Source of the DNA: a bacterium
GTDB taxonomy: Bacteria; CLD3; SB21
NCBI GenBank assembly: GCA_019695335.1
Contig: JAIBAF010000006.1
Span: forward strand, 22,833 to 86,832
DNA: 64,000 bases
Reading direction: 5' to 3'
Shown here: positions 1-8,443 of the stretch, piece after piece
Layout of the letters: each line of letters begins with the position of its first letter
How positions within the stretch are numbered: the stretch's first letter is position 1
Position numbers and translations under genes: made by a program
Notes under the pieces: model-generated
The model's database searches: none
The model's input: only the letters and a program-made list of their open reading frames with translations
What the model was told of the DNA's origin: nothing

Positions 1-371
1 CTTTTAATTCAACGCGCTCCGAGCCGACATTGAGCGCTTTTATTCATCAACGCGCACGATGGGCGTCGAATACGGAAATGATGCTGACAATGAGCCCGTT
101 ATTTTTTACGTATCTCGTCAGCGTCTACGGACTTAATGTGTTTTTAGCTGGCGGGTTAATCTGGGGCATCTGGAATAAGTTGATGCTGGGACTCGTAGTA
201 TTCGGCTGGATCAACAAACTGATCATTGATTTCCTTGTAACATATCTCGGTTTTCAAAAATTTCAAAAACCGTTTTCATTTTCGTTTTTTTTGACATGGT
301 TTTTTCTGCAGGCGCCGTACGTTCTATGGGTTGGTTTGCAAGGTGGATTACGATTATTTAAATGGAAATGA
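1..371 (+). CDS. Glycosyltransferase (family 2-like), C-terminal fragment
   Basis: The frame is already open at the first bases and has no stop upstream, so this is the 3' end of a gene that starts outside the window. It carries a QRARWA segment near the left edge, which matches the (Q/R)xxRW acceptor/product motif of processive family 2 glycosyltransferases. Three or so hydrophobic membrane segments follow, as in the C-terminal membrane domain of such enzymes. The likely role is transfer of sugars from a nucleotide sugar to a membrane or surface glycan. The substrate cannot be told from this fragment. The stop TGA at 369-371 is followed by a short gap to a convergent aminotransferase gene. 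Confidence 0.7.
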   Translation, partial: FNSTRSEPTLSAFIHQRARWASNTEMMLTMSPLFFTYLVSVYGLNVFLAGGLIWGIWNKLMLGLVVFGWINKLIIDFLVTYLGFQKFQKPFSFSFFLTWFFLQAPYVLWVGLQGGLRLFKWK

Positions 372-412
372 GTTACCACACTTTAAAACTGCGTTGCAAA
401 TCCAGTAAAATT

Positions 413-1546
413 TTACGAATTCACATATTCCTGAAAAGTTTTTACTCCGGCGCCGGTTTCAAATTTCCATCCTAAACGATGCAGCGCATTTTCAATTCCG
501 GCGATAACCGTCACCATATCAAATACATCATAATAACCTAAATGTGAAATTCTGAAAATTTTACCTTTCAGATGATCCTGGCCGCTCGCTAAAGTCATAC
601 CAAAATCGCTGCGCAGAATTTTGAATATCTTATCCGCATCGAGCCCTTCAGGAACTTTAACCGGCGTGACGGAATTGGCCGGCTTTTCGGCAAATACTTG
701 CAATCCCAACGCTTTTACCGCACGGCGGCAACCTTCGGCCATAACGCTGTGGCGTTTCCATACGTTTTCAATACCTTCTTCTTTGATCATCCGCAGCGTT
801 TGTTGTAATCCTAGGATCAGGGAAATTGCCGGCGTGAAAGGCGTTGTATTAGCCCCGAGTTCTTTGGCGGCGCGTTTGAAGTCGAAATAAAATTTAGGTA
901 AATCCGACGATTCGCGTGCTTTCATCGCCCGTTCGCTCACGGCACAGAAGGCCAAACCGGGAGGCAACATCAATCCTTTTTGCGATCCGGTTACGACCGT
1001 ATCAAGTCCCCATTCATCAAAACGTAATTCCATAGCGCCGACAGACGTCACGCCGTCGACCATGATCAACGCATTGGAATTTTCCCGTATAATTTTCGCC
1101 ATTTCTTTTACATCCGTAAAAGCACCGGTCGAAGTTTCGCTATGCGTCATGACAACCGCTTTAATGTTCGGGTTATTTTTTAATTTTGTTTTGACATCGT
1201 CGGGATTAGCCGATTTACCCCATTCAATTTTCATGACGTCTACATTAATTCCGTAGGCTTGCGGAATTTTTGTCCAACGTTCGCCGAATTTACCGCCCTC
1301 GATATTTAAAATCGTATCGCCTTTGGAAAGGCAATTCACAAAAGCGGCTTCCATTGCTCCTGTGCCTGAACTGGCAAATGTCAAAACCGGTTGTTTGGTC
1401 TGGTAGAGATATTTCAGGTTCTCATTCACTTCGATAAAAATGTCTTCAAAATCTTTGTTCCGATGGTGAATGATCGGATGGGCCATGCTGAGTTGGACAT
1501 GCTCGGGAATCGGCGTTGGTCCGGGAGTAAAAAGTCGCTTTTTCAT
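413..1546 (-). CDS. Class V aminotransferase, alanine/serine--glyoxylate type
   Basis: This is a 377-residue fold-type I PLP enzyme. It opens with the typical LFTPGPTPIP substrate loop. It has the SSGTGAMEA cofactor-phosphate loop at about 59-67, Asp164 in MVDG (pyridine nitrogen contact) and Lys190 in TGSQKG as the Schiff-base lysine. The family covers alanine-glyoxylate, serine-glyoxylate and related transaminases (PucG, SgaA, archaeal AgxT). In bacteria like this one it often feeds serine/glycine metabolism, but the exact substrate pair is not visible. ATG start, full family length. The WYL regulator gene lies 11 nt upstream in the same direction, so the two may be co-transcribed. Confidence 0.88.
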   Translation of the reverse strand: MKKRLFTPGPTPIPEHVQLSMAHPIIHHRNKDFEDIFIEVNENLKYLYQTKQPVLTFASSGTGAMEAAFVNCLSKGDTILNIEGGKFGERWTKIPQAYGINVDVMKIEWGKSANPDDVKTKLKNNPNIKAVVMTHSETSTGAFTDVKEMAKIIRENSNALIMVDGVTSVGAMELRFDEWGLDTVVTGSQKGLMLPPGLAFCAVSERAMKARESSDLPKFYFDFKRAAKELGANTTPFTPAISLILGLQQTLRMIKEEGIENVWKRHSVMAEGCRRAVKALGLQVFAEKPANSVTPVKVPEGLDADKIFKILRSDFGMTLASGQDHLKGKIFRISHLGYYDVFDMVTVIAGIENALHRLGWKFETGAGVKTFQEYVNS

Positions 1547-1557
1547 AAAGACCTCGT

Positions 1558-2400
1558 TTAGTCAGTTTGATATTTTTTTGTAATGGCTTTAGCTTTTTTG
1601 AGGACAGCTGTTTTTAATTCAACCGGTTCCAATACTTCGACGGCGTCGCCCCAACCCATGACCCAGGCGATAAACTCGTTGGATAACTTCACCCGAAGCG
1701 TAATCTCAAAACCTTCGTCCGTATGATGAATTTCCTGATTCTCAATCCAGAATTTATCGGTCATGTATTGTTCCAGGTCATCCGAAAATCGCAGCCTGAC
1801 GATGACCATTTTACCGCCTGTAAAAGAACCCCATGAATTTTTGAATAAATCATTGACTGACGGAATTTCTTTTACCGGCGACGGCTGTTTTGTAAAACGA
1901 AATTGGCCGATACGTTCGATGGTGAACATCTTCAGTACGTCTTGATGTATGGCGATCAGGTAATGTGTTTTTCCGGCATTGTAAAAAGCTACCGGCGTTA
2001 TCGTGCGCCACTGAAGCCGATCTGTTTTTGCAGAACGGTATTCAATTTCCATCACCCGTTTGTCACAGATAGTTTTGACCGTATTGATGAAAAATGAAAG
2101 CGTTTTATTCGAAAATTTCTCAAGGACCAATGAGAGGTTTTTGATCGTTTCATTTTTAGCAAAGGCAAGATAGGTCGTGACGAGTAAATTGATTTCGGAG
2201 AGGTTTATCTCGACGCGATAGGCTTGTTTCCGTGAAAAAACGCGGATGCCCATGTCGCGAAGCACTTTGACGTCCCGGCGGATCGTTGCTTCGCTGGTAA
2301 GAAAAATGCCCGCAAGATCGTTTTCGGAATATTTGTCCGGAAATTCAAAAATTAAAGCCGCTATTTCAATCTGGCGTTGGAGTTCGTCAAGTCGGTTCAT
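1558..2400 (-). CDS. WYL-domain transcriptional regulator
   Basis: The protein has 280 residues. An N-terminal DeoR-like helix-turn-helix spans about 8-58 (recognition helix around SEATIRRDVKVLRDMG). A WYL domain begins near residue 110, with the signature RTITPVAFYNAGKTHYLIA (HYL in place of WYL), and a WCX-like C-terminal part follows. WYL regulators bind nucleic acid or nucleotide ligands. PafBC in actinobacteria and DriD in Caulobacter control DNA-damage responses, and DriD senses single-stranded DNA. Here the gene is divergent from ssb-recA-ssb across a 164-bp spacer holding two perfect palindromes, so a role in their control is a reasonable inference. It may also regulate itself and the downstream aminotransferase. 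Confidence 0.87.
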   Translation of the reverse strand: MNRLDELQRQIEIAALIFEFPDKYSENDLAGIFLTSEATIRRDVKVLRDMGIRVFSRKQAYRVEINLSEINLLVTTYLAFAKNETIKNLSLVLEKFSNKTLSFFINTVKTICDKRVMEIEYRSAKTDRLQWRTITPVAFYNAGKTHYLIAIHQDVLKMFTIERIGQFRFTKQPSPVKEIPSVNDLFKNSWGSFTGGKMVIVRLRFSDDLEQYMTDKFWIENQEIHHTDEGFEITLRVKLSNEFIAWVMGWGDAVEVLEPVELKTAVLKKAKAITKKYQTD

Positions 2401-2442
2401 ATATCAGCATTTATCGGAGCAAAAGTGCGGTTTTTTAATTTT

Positions 2443-2491
2443 TTCTCAAATTTTGAGAATTTTTGACCGGAACTACTACTTAAATTAAGTA
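2443..2491. promoter_or_regulatory. Two palindromes between WYL regulator and ssb
   Basis: Two perfect dyads lie in the divergent spacer: TTCTCAAA-t-TTTGAGAA at 2443-2459 and TACTTAA-a-TTAAGTA at 2477-2491. Their centres are 33 bp apart, about three helical turns. They sit 44-122 bp upstream of the regulator and ssb starts and are good candidates for operators of the WYL protein or another dimeric regulator. Function is inferred from position and symmetry only. Confidence 0.45.
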
Positions 2492-2564
2492 CGTAATCAA
2501 TGACGAACAATAAACAAAATAATTAATAACTCAAACAACAAAACAAAAAATAATGGAGGTTACC

Positions 2565-2987
2565 ATGTCAAAAGGAACATTAAATCGCGCGATCCTGATC
2601 GGAAGATTGGGCAAAGATCCTGAATTACGCTACACAACCGGCGGCATCCCGATCACGTCGTTTAGCCTGGCTACAGGCCAGTCTTATAAAGACAAAGACG
2701 GTAAAGTCGTCGAGCAAACCGATTGGCACAAGATCATTGCATGGCGAAAGCTCGCAGAAATCTGCGGGCAATACCTGAAAAAAGGTTCGCTCGTGTGCAT
2801 TGAAGGCCAATTAAAAACGCGCTATTACGACGATAAAGACGGCGTCAAACGTTCCATCACGGAAGTGGTCGCTGAAACGTTACAAATGCTCGGTGCAAAG
2901 ATGGAGTCGGACAAACCGGCTGAACCGGAAGAACCGGTAGCCGAGTTGGTCGCCGAAACAACCGGCAACGAGGGAATGCCGTTTTGA
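2565..2987 (+). CDS. ssb: Single-stranded DNA-binding protein (first copy)
   Basis: This is a 140-residue SSB. The OB fold covers roughly the first 105 residues ([20 protein letters not shown], then the [20 protein letters not shown] core). An acidic, Pro/Glu-rich tail ends in GMPF, keeping the terminal PF used to dock partner proteins, although the usual DDD(I/L)PF acidic tip is weakened. An in-frame ATG at 2553 overlaps the Shine-Dalgarno GGAGG (2555-2559), so ATG 2565 is taken as the start. SSB coats exposed single strands during replication, repair and recombination. It lies just upstream of recA and has a close paralogue at 4365. Confidence 0.95.
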   Translation: MSKGTLNRAILIGRLGKDPELRYTTGGIPITSFSLATGQSYKDKDGKVVEQTDWHKIIAWRKLAEICGQYLKKGSLVCIEGQLKTRYYDDKDGVKRSITEVVAETLQMLGAKMESDKPAEPEEPVAELVAETTGNEGMPF

Positions 2988-3015
2988 ACTTCCTTCACTG
3001 AGTTCCCGGAAATGA

Positions 3016-3034
3016 GGGGGCTTTATAAGCCCCT
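3016..3034 (+). other. GC-rich hairpin after first ssb
   Basis: A stem of about seven pairs (GGGGCTT/AAGCCCC) with a 3-nt loop lies 30 nt after the ssb stop. It lacks a T-run on either side, so it is not a classical intrinsic terminator. It may be an RNA-stabilising stem, a weak attenuator or a pause site between ssb and recA. Confidence 0.4.
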
Positions 3035-3171
3035 TCGGCTCACGGGTACGAATTTTCCATAATTTTAAATTTGCGTCTGATGGACAGTTTTTATACTTTG
3101 AGCAACTTCCAAAAAGATTTTAAATCAATCCATATTTATAAAAACAATAGCGTTTCAGGAGAATTTTTAAA

Positions 3172-4260
3172 ATGGCAGAATTGAAAAAAGATGATGACAC
3201 GATCGTCGTCGATAAAGAAAAAAAGGCATCGTTGGAGCGGACCATTTCCGATATCATGAAGGAATATGGCAAAGGTTCTATCATGCGATTGGGCGAACGT
3301 TCGGCGATGACGGTCGACGTATTTTCGACCGGTTCGATCGCGATTGATGCCGCGCTCGGCGTCGGAGGAATTCCGCGCGGCCGTATTACTGAAATTTTCG
3401 GCCCTGAATCGAGCGGTAAAACTACGCTGGCCTTGCACGTGGTGGCTGAATCTCAAAAACTGGGCGGCATCGCCGCATTTATCGATGCGGAACACGCTCT
3501 CGATCCCGTTTATGCCAAACGCCTTGGCGTCGATACGGATAATTTACTGATTTCACAGCCGGATAACGGTGAACAGGCTCTGGAAATTACGGAGCGTCTT
3601 GTGCGCAGCAATGCGGTGGATATTATCGTTATCGATTCGGTTGCGGCTTTAGTGCCACGCAGCGAAATTGACGGTGAAATGGGCGACGCGACGATGGGTG
3701 TGCAAGCGCGCCTGATGAGTCAGGCGATGCGTAAATTAACCGGCGCCGTGAGTAAATCGAAAACATGCGTGATTTTTATCAATCAGGTGCGCGACAAAAT
3801 CGGCGTGATGTTCGGGAATCCTGAGACGACGACCGGCGGGCGCGCGTTGAAATTTTATACGTCGATCCGGATCGATATTCGCCGTATCGGACAAATCAAA
3901 GCCGGTGAACAAATCGTCGGTAATCGAACCAAAATCAAAGTTGTTAAAAACAAATTGGCGCCGCCGTTCAAAGAAGTCGAAACCGATCTGATGTACGGTT
4001 TCGGAATTTCCCGCGAAGGCGATCTGATCGATCTGGCGACGAATATGAATATTGTCCAGAAGAGCGGAACCTGGTATGCCTTTGACGATGAAAAAATCGG
4101 ACAAGGTCGTGAAAATGCCAAACAGTTTCTGATCGACAATCCGGACACATACAAAAAAATCGAAACGAAAGTCCGGAAGGAACTGGGTCTGACTGCGGCG
4201 ACTGAAACTAAAGAAACGCCGAAGCAAAGTCCCAACAGCGTTGAGAAAAAATCGAAGTAA
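3172..4260 (+). CDS. recA: Recombinase RecA
   Basis: The protein has 362 residues. Walker A GPESSGKT is at 77-84, the catalytic region contains [10 protein letters not shown], Walker B is [10 protein letters not shown], and the L2-region sequence [21 protein letters not shown] is present. RecA forms the ATP-dependent filament on single-stranded DNA that drives strand exchange and triggers SOS auto-cleavage. The N-terminus has an extra charged stretch (about 20 residues) and the C-terminal tail is Lys/Thr-rich rather than the usual acidic one. A Shine-Dalgarno AGGAG precedes the ATG. No classical LexA box was recognised upstream. It is flanked by two ssb genes in the same direction. Confidence 0.98.
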   Translation: MAELKKDDDTIVVDKEKKASLERTISDIMKEYGKGSIMRLGERSAMTVDVFSTGSIAIDAALGVGGIPRGRITEIFGPESSGKTTLALHVVAESQKLGGIAAFIDAEHALDPVYAKRLGVDTDNLLISQPDNGEQALEITERLVRSNAVDIIVIDSVAALVPRSEIDGEMGDATMGVQARLMSQAMRKLTGAVSKSKTCVIFINQVRDKIGVMFGNPETTTGGRALKFYTSIRIDIRRIGQIKAGEQIVGNRTKIKVVKNKLAPPFKEVETDLMYGFGISREGDLIDLATNMNIVQKSGTWYAFDDEKIGQGRENAKQFLIDNPDTYKKIETKVRKELGLTAATETKETPKQSPNSVEKKSK

Positions 4261-4310
4261 TCGGGCATTGTCGCTTTGGGCGAACAGGGGAGCGACAGAG
4301 CTTAATTTTA

Positions 4311-4344
4311 TACGGTTATTTCCCATAAGCTCTGAATAACCGTA
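4311..4344 (+). other. Inverted repeat between recA and second ssb
   Basis: TACGGTTATT (4311-4320) and AATAACCGTA (4335-4344) form a perfect 10-bp inverted repeat with a 14-nt loop, 20 nt upstream of the second ssb start. A smaller GTCGCT/AGCGAC pair lies at 4270-4296. The stem could act as a leader structure or as an operator. There is no proper T-run. Confidence 0.45.
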
Positions 4345-4364
4345 AATTTTCACAGGAAGTAATT

Positions 4365-4823
4365 ATGGCAAAAGGAACATTAAACAAAGTCATTTTAATC
4401 GGCCGCCTCGGCAAAGACCCGGAACTGCGATACACACCGACCGGAGCCGCCGTCGCAACTTTTAACGTTGCCACCAACGAATCGTACAAAGATAAAGAAG
4501 GCAAAGAAGTCGATAATACCGATTGGCACCGGATCGTAGCGTGGAGGAAACTGGCCGAAATCTGCGGACAATATTTGAAAAAAGGTTCCTTAGTCTATAT
4601 CGAAGGAAAACTTAAAACGCGTAACTATGACGATAAAGACGGTACGAAAAAATACATAACGGAAATCGTCGCGGACAATATGCAGATGTTGGGTGGACGA
4701 ATGGGCGATAGCGGCAACGAGCGCGTCCCGCCGCCAATGTCGGATTCCGACACTACGTCGTCCAATTTATCCAATAACTCAGCCGAGCCTTCCAGCGACG
4801 CGAATGATGATCTGCCGTTTTGA
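4365..4823 (+). CDS. ssb: Single-stranded DNA-binding protein (second copy)
   Basis: This 152-residue SSB is clearly paralogous to the one at 2565; the N-terminal GTLN(K/R)..[14 protein letters not shown] and [18 protein letters not shown] blocks are nearly identical. It differs in the linker, which is Ser/Asn-rich here, and ends in the canonical acidic tip DDLPF. An AGGAAG ribosome site precedes the ATG. The canonical tip suggests that this is the copy that docks replication and repair partners, while the first copy (GMPF) may be specialised. That division of labour is inference. Confidence 0.95.
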   Translation: MAKGTLNKVILIGRLGKDPELRYTPTGAAVATFNVATNESYKDKEGKEVDNTDWHRIVAWRKLAEICGQYLKKGSLVYIEGKLKTRNYDDKDGTKKYITEIVADNMQMLGGRMGDSGNERVPPPMSDSDTTSSNLSNNSAEPSSDANDDLPF

Positions 4824-5100
4824 ATCAGGTTTTTTCAAGATAATACCAATTTAGGGACTTTCTCATCAAAACCCTGTATATCTGTATTGAGTTGCTTGAC
4901 GGTTGCCATTGGATAACACGTATGAACGATGTCTATTCGTCGTCACGATTAGTAGTTCACAATTAGATAAGTTGTTTTTGAGGTCTTGCTGATAGTGGGG
5001 CGTGCTATCAATTTAGTCATAAAATTTATAGTCGTCACGCTAACATATGACCGCGAGGTGCTTAACTGGTGGTCTGATGTATATCTATTTGTAGTTATTT

Positions 5101-5640
5101 ATGAAAAAGCCATTTTCTTTTGTTCTGGCATTCTTGATTAACTTTTGTAGCTGTGAGTATGCTCCGATAGTTTCAAACAAATCCCCCGATTTTCATAGAC
5201 AAATCGAGCGAGTAATCATCCTATTTAGATCTGAGAAGGAACAATCAGAGTTATGCGAGCTTTTCGGAGTACGTATAATTGAAAAGCTTCAAGTCTCGAA
5301 AGTAGAATGCCGGTTCTATTCAGAAACATTCAATCGCGAATCAATAGAATTGGATGAAACTCGAATGAATTTAGATTCTATAACTGAGAGTTTCAACGCT
5401 GATGCATTCTTGAGAATTGATTTCGTTGGGCAAACTGTTTGGTCCGGTTCACAGGTTACTCGCCAAAAAGACTTTAATTCAAGTTTGTTTGATCTAAAAG
5501 GTAACAAGAAAAGAGTTTGGCGATCGTACTTCCACTTGACTACAAAAGCTGATATGTTTTACAATAATAATCGGTTGGATGCGGCTGATCTAACTGATCT
5601 GCTTTTTAATCAACTTAAAAAAGATAGGATTATTAATTAG
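5101..5640 (+). CDS. Hypothetical lipoprotein or secreted protein
   Basis: The protein has 179 residues and no family was recognised. It begins with a short Lys-Lys hydrophobic signal ending in NFCSC, so a lipoprotein cysteine at 16 or 18 is possible though the lipobox is imperfect. The remainder alternates charged helices and strands (for example FNADAFLRIDFVGQTVW). That pattern recalls small periplasmic proteins that check for a second compartment partner, but no motif supports this. The gene and its 277-bp upstream spacer look AT-richer than the neighbours, and no clear Shine-Dalgarno site is seen. It may be a recent arrival. Confidence 0.55.
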   Translation: MKKPFSFVLAFLINFCSCEYAPIVSNKSPDFHRQIERVIILFRSEKEQSELCELFGVRIIEKLQVSKVECRFYSETFNRESIELDETRMNLDSITESFNADAFLRIDFVGQTVWSGSQVTRQKDFNSSLFDLKGNKKRVWRSYFHLTTKADMFYNNNRLDAADLTDLLFNQLKKDRIIN

Positions 5641-5772
5641 GCGTCGTACTATCAGATAATTTATAATAACTTGTGTTTGTGTATATGTCGCTAGAATGGA
5701 TAATAAGATTCAGTTACCGCTACATAGAGATCAAGCTTTATTCGCAAGTACATTATTATAGTAGTCAAACAA

Positions 5773-6705
5773 ATGAACACTGCCACTATTACCAAAGAAC
5801 ATCAAACACCAAAGCTGGTTTTAGCTTTTATCGCAATTTATTTCGTTTGGGGCTCGACATACCTTGCTATTCGCTATGCTGTGGAAAGCATTCCGCCGCT
5901 CCTGATGATGGGAACACGATCGCTCATCGCCGGGCTCATCATTATAGCGTGGAGTTGGATGCGTGGCGATGAGAAACCGAAAGCTGAACATTTACCCGCA
6001 TTGTTCATTATCGGCGCTTCATTTTTTCTCGTGGGGCATGGCTTGCTGGCATGGGCGGAACAAACCGTTCCTTCCGGACTTGCGGCGTTGCTCGTTGCAT
6101 CGGAACCGGCGTGGATTGCATTGATAGAGTCGCTTGTGGCTCGGAGTTATACCTTAAGCTTAAAAGGAATTGCCGGATTGATTGTAGGTTTTGTTGGGAT
6201 CGTTTTGCTGGTTGCTCCCACTGGAGATTTCGGTACAGGCAATACCGATGTAATTGGCGCAATGGCGATTATCGTTGGTGCGCTGTCATGGTCAGGCGGC
6301 GCGGTCTATTCGCGTTTTGCAAAACTTCCATCGTCGCCGATGATGACGGCTGGTTTTGAAATAATAATCGGTGGAGTATTGTTGTTGTTGACGGGAATAG
6401 TATTCGGTGAGATGGGAGAACTTCACGCCGTTTCTCTTCGCTCGCTGTTGGCGTTGTTGTATCTTATTATTTTCGGTTCCGTTATTGCGTTCTCGGCCTA
6501 CGTATGGCTGCTCTCACAGATATCGGCAACGAAAATTTCAACTCATACGTATGTTAATCCGGTTATTGCAGTGTTACTCGGGTGGATATTAGCAGATGAA
6601 CCGGTGACTTTCCTTACGCTCGCTGCTGCCGCGGCAATTATGCTTTCCATTTATCTGGTCTTCAGCGACCGGACACATACGGAAAAGGAATTAGCGGGTA
6701 ATTAA
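5773..6705 (+). CDS. EamA-family (DMT superfamily) transporter
   Basis: The protein has 310 residues with ten hydrophobic segments arranged as two EamA repeats (about 14-147 and 160-296). The first repeat has the typical YFVWGSTYLAIRYAVESIPP opening and the second the APTGDFG...GALSWSGGAVYSR linker region. These inner-membrane proteins export metabolites, often amino acids or related compounds; YedA of E. coli is a similar member. The substrate is not predictable from sequence. It runs convergently to rny with only 13 bp between the stops. Confidence 0.88.
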   Translation: MNTATITKEHQTPKLVLAFIAIYFVWGSTYLAIRYAVESIPPLLMMGTRSLIAGLIIIAWSWMRGDEKPKAEHLPALFIIGASFFLVGHGLLAWAEQTVPSGLAALLVASEPAWIALIESLVARSYTLSLKGIAGLIVGFVGIVLLVAPTGDFGTGNTDVIGAMAIIVGALSWSGGAVYSRFAKLPSSPMMTAGFEIIIGGVLLLLTGIVFGEMGELHAVSLRSLLALLYLIIFGSVIAFSAYVWLLSQISATKISTHTYVNPVIAVLLGWILADEPVTFLTLAAAAAIMLSIYLVFSDRTHTEKELAGN

Positions 6706-6718
6706 TATTTCGTACAAA

Positions 6719-8281
6719 TTACTTCGCAAAATCTACAGCGCGATATTCCCGAATGACCGTAATCTTAATCTGTCCGGGATATTCCAGTTCCGATTCAATT
6801 CTATGAGCAAGATCGTCGGCTAATTGAATGACCTTTCCGTCGTCAATCTGGTCATAGTCAACCAGCACCCGTATTTCACGTCCCGCCTGAATCGCAAAAG
6901 CGTTTTTAACCGGTTGAAAATCTTTTGTGATAGTTTCCAATTTTGTTAAACGTTTGACGTAATTTTCTAAAGAATCTCGTTGCGCACCGGGACGTTCTTT
7001 GCTGATCACATTCGCCGCATGAACAAGTATGGAAATAGGGTGGGAGATCGTAGGGGTTTCATGATGCTGTAAAATGGCTTGCTGAACAATCGTGCTTTCA
7101 CCGAATTTGCGGGCAAGATCAGCGCCGACAACGGCATGATGTTGATCCGCGCGATCTACGGCGTATCCGATATCGTGAAGGATACCAGCGCGTTTGGCTA
7201 ATTGTGCATCGTAGCCCAACTCCGACGCCAGAAGCCCCGCAACTGATGCCGTTTCGATGCTGTGCTGAAGAAGGTTTTGACCGTATTTCATCCGGTAACG
7301 CAGTTTACCGATCAATTTGACAATTTCAATATGAGCGCCATGAACGCCTACTTCAAATAACGCTTGTTCGCCGTAATTAGTGATTTGTTCTTCCAGATCG
7401 CGTTTCGCTTTTTCAACGACGTCTTCGATACGACCCGGATGAATACGTCCGTCGGTGATGAGCGTTTCCAAAGCCATGCGCGCGATCTCACGCCGGATAG
7501 GATCAAAACCGGAAATTAAAATCGTTTGTGGCGTGTCGTCGATCAGCACTTCGCAGCCGGTCATAGTCTCGAAAGCCCTAATGTTCCGGCCTTCGCGGCC
7601 AATAATGCGGCCCTTCATCTCATTGCTGGGCAATTTTATTGCTGTGGCCGTGCCTTCAACAGCATGGTCGATCGCCGAACGGTTGATCGCCTGAATCAAT
7701 ACATTACGTACTTCTTCTTTGGCGGAAACTTCAGCCTGCTCTTTGATCGTACGGATCGTTTGAGCCGCTTCAGTTTTGGCTTTGTCGATCAGATTATTCA
7801 TCAAAACCTGTTTGGCTTCTTCGACGGTCATGCGTGCGATTTGCTCAAGCTTTTCATTTTGTGTCCGGATCGATTCTTCCAATTCCAGCGACTTTTTATC
7901 ATAATCCGCGATTTTTTGCTGCAATTGCGATTCGCGGTGAAGTATATCTTTTTCTTTGCGCGTGACAAAATCGCCCTTCTGCTCGATATTGCGTTCACGT
8001 GCCAGAAGCTGGTCTTGTTGTGATTTGATCTGCCCGCGAGTGGTTTTGGTTTGATCGTCGAATTCCTGACGTTTGCGGTACCATTCGTCCGATACTTCGA
8101 TCAGTTTTTCTTTTTTTAAGTTTTCGGCGTCATTGACGGCGGCATCGCGTATCTTTTTGGCTTCTTCGTCGGCTTCCCGAATGCGTTTCGCTACGTTGAT
8201 CTTGATCGCAAACGTTTGTCCGAAGATAAATGCCGCTACGGTGACAACCAGCCCGGCGAGTATAAATATGACTATTTCCAT
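6719..8281 (-). CDS. rny: Ribonuclease Y
   Basis: This is a 520-residue endoribonuclease that initiates mRNA decay at the membrane. An N-terminal transmembrane helix (about 1-25) is followed by a long charged coiled coil (about 30-190). A KH domain carries GRIIGREGRNIRAFE, and an HD domain carries HSIETA and the metal-binding HDIGYAVD. Length and domain order match the family. It is downstream of zapA, separated by a strong terminator, so it is probably expressed from its own promoter. Confidence 0.97.
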   Translation of the reverse strand: MEIVIFILAGLVVTVAAFIFGQTFAIKINVAKRIREADEEAKKIRDAAVNDAENLKKEKLIEVSDEWYRKRQEFDDQTKTTRGQIKSQQDQLLARERNIEQKGDFVTRKEKDILHRESQLQQKIADYDKKSLELEESIRTQNEKLEQIARMTVEEAKQVLMNNLIDKAKTEAAQTIRTIKEQAEVSAKEEVRNVLIQAINRSAIDHAVEGTATAIKLPSNEMKGRIIGREGRNIRAFETMTGCEVLIDDTPQTILISGFDPIRREIARMALETLITDGRIHPGRIEDVVEKAKRDLEEQITNYGEQALFEVGVHGAHIEIVKLIGKLRYRMKYGQNLLQHSIETASVAGLLASELGYDAQLAKRAGILHDIGYAVDRADQHHAVVGADLARKFGESTIVQQAILQHHETPTISHPISILVHAANVISKERPGAQRDSLENYVKRLTKLETITKDFQPVKNAFAIQAGREIRVLVDYDQIDDGKVIQLADDLAHRIESELEYPGQIKITVIREYRAVDFAK

Positions 8282-8320
8282 GAGTGGAGTGACAGTTCCT
8301 TGGTTTTCGGTTTCGGTTAA

Positions 8321-8387
8321 ATAAAAATCCCTGAAATTAAAACTGCAATGGCATACTTGAATTCACCGCAGTTTGAATTTCAGGGAT
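8321..8387 (-). terminator. Long-stem intrinsic terminator after zapA
   Basis: Read on the minus strand, a 20-nt arm starting ATCCCTGAAATT (8387-8368) pairs with the arm at 8346-8327. This gives 19 of 20 matched positions with one A/G mismatch, a 21-nt loop, and then TTTTTAT. It terminates the pheT-zapB-like-zapA transcript before rny. The stem is unusually long for a terminator. Confidence 0.85.
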
Positions 8388-8443
8388 ACGTTAAGTTTAT
8401 CTCGTAAAAGAAATAGGCAAAAAGTCGTTTCCGGCCGTCAGAA

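Noticed and set aside
3736..4353. Minus-strand frame opposite recA
   Set aside because: Shadow of recA; no homology or ribosome site.
5673..5972. Plus-strand frame of 99 codons before the EamA gene
   Set aside because: Overlaps the EamA transporter in another frame, with no ribosome site and no recognisable content.
8282..8443. 6S RNA between zapA and rny
   Set aside because: zapA is a common neighbour of 6S RNA, but only a long hairpin terminator fits in the 162-bp gap; no 6S-like bubble or length.
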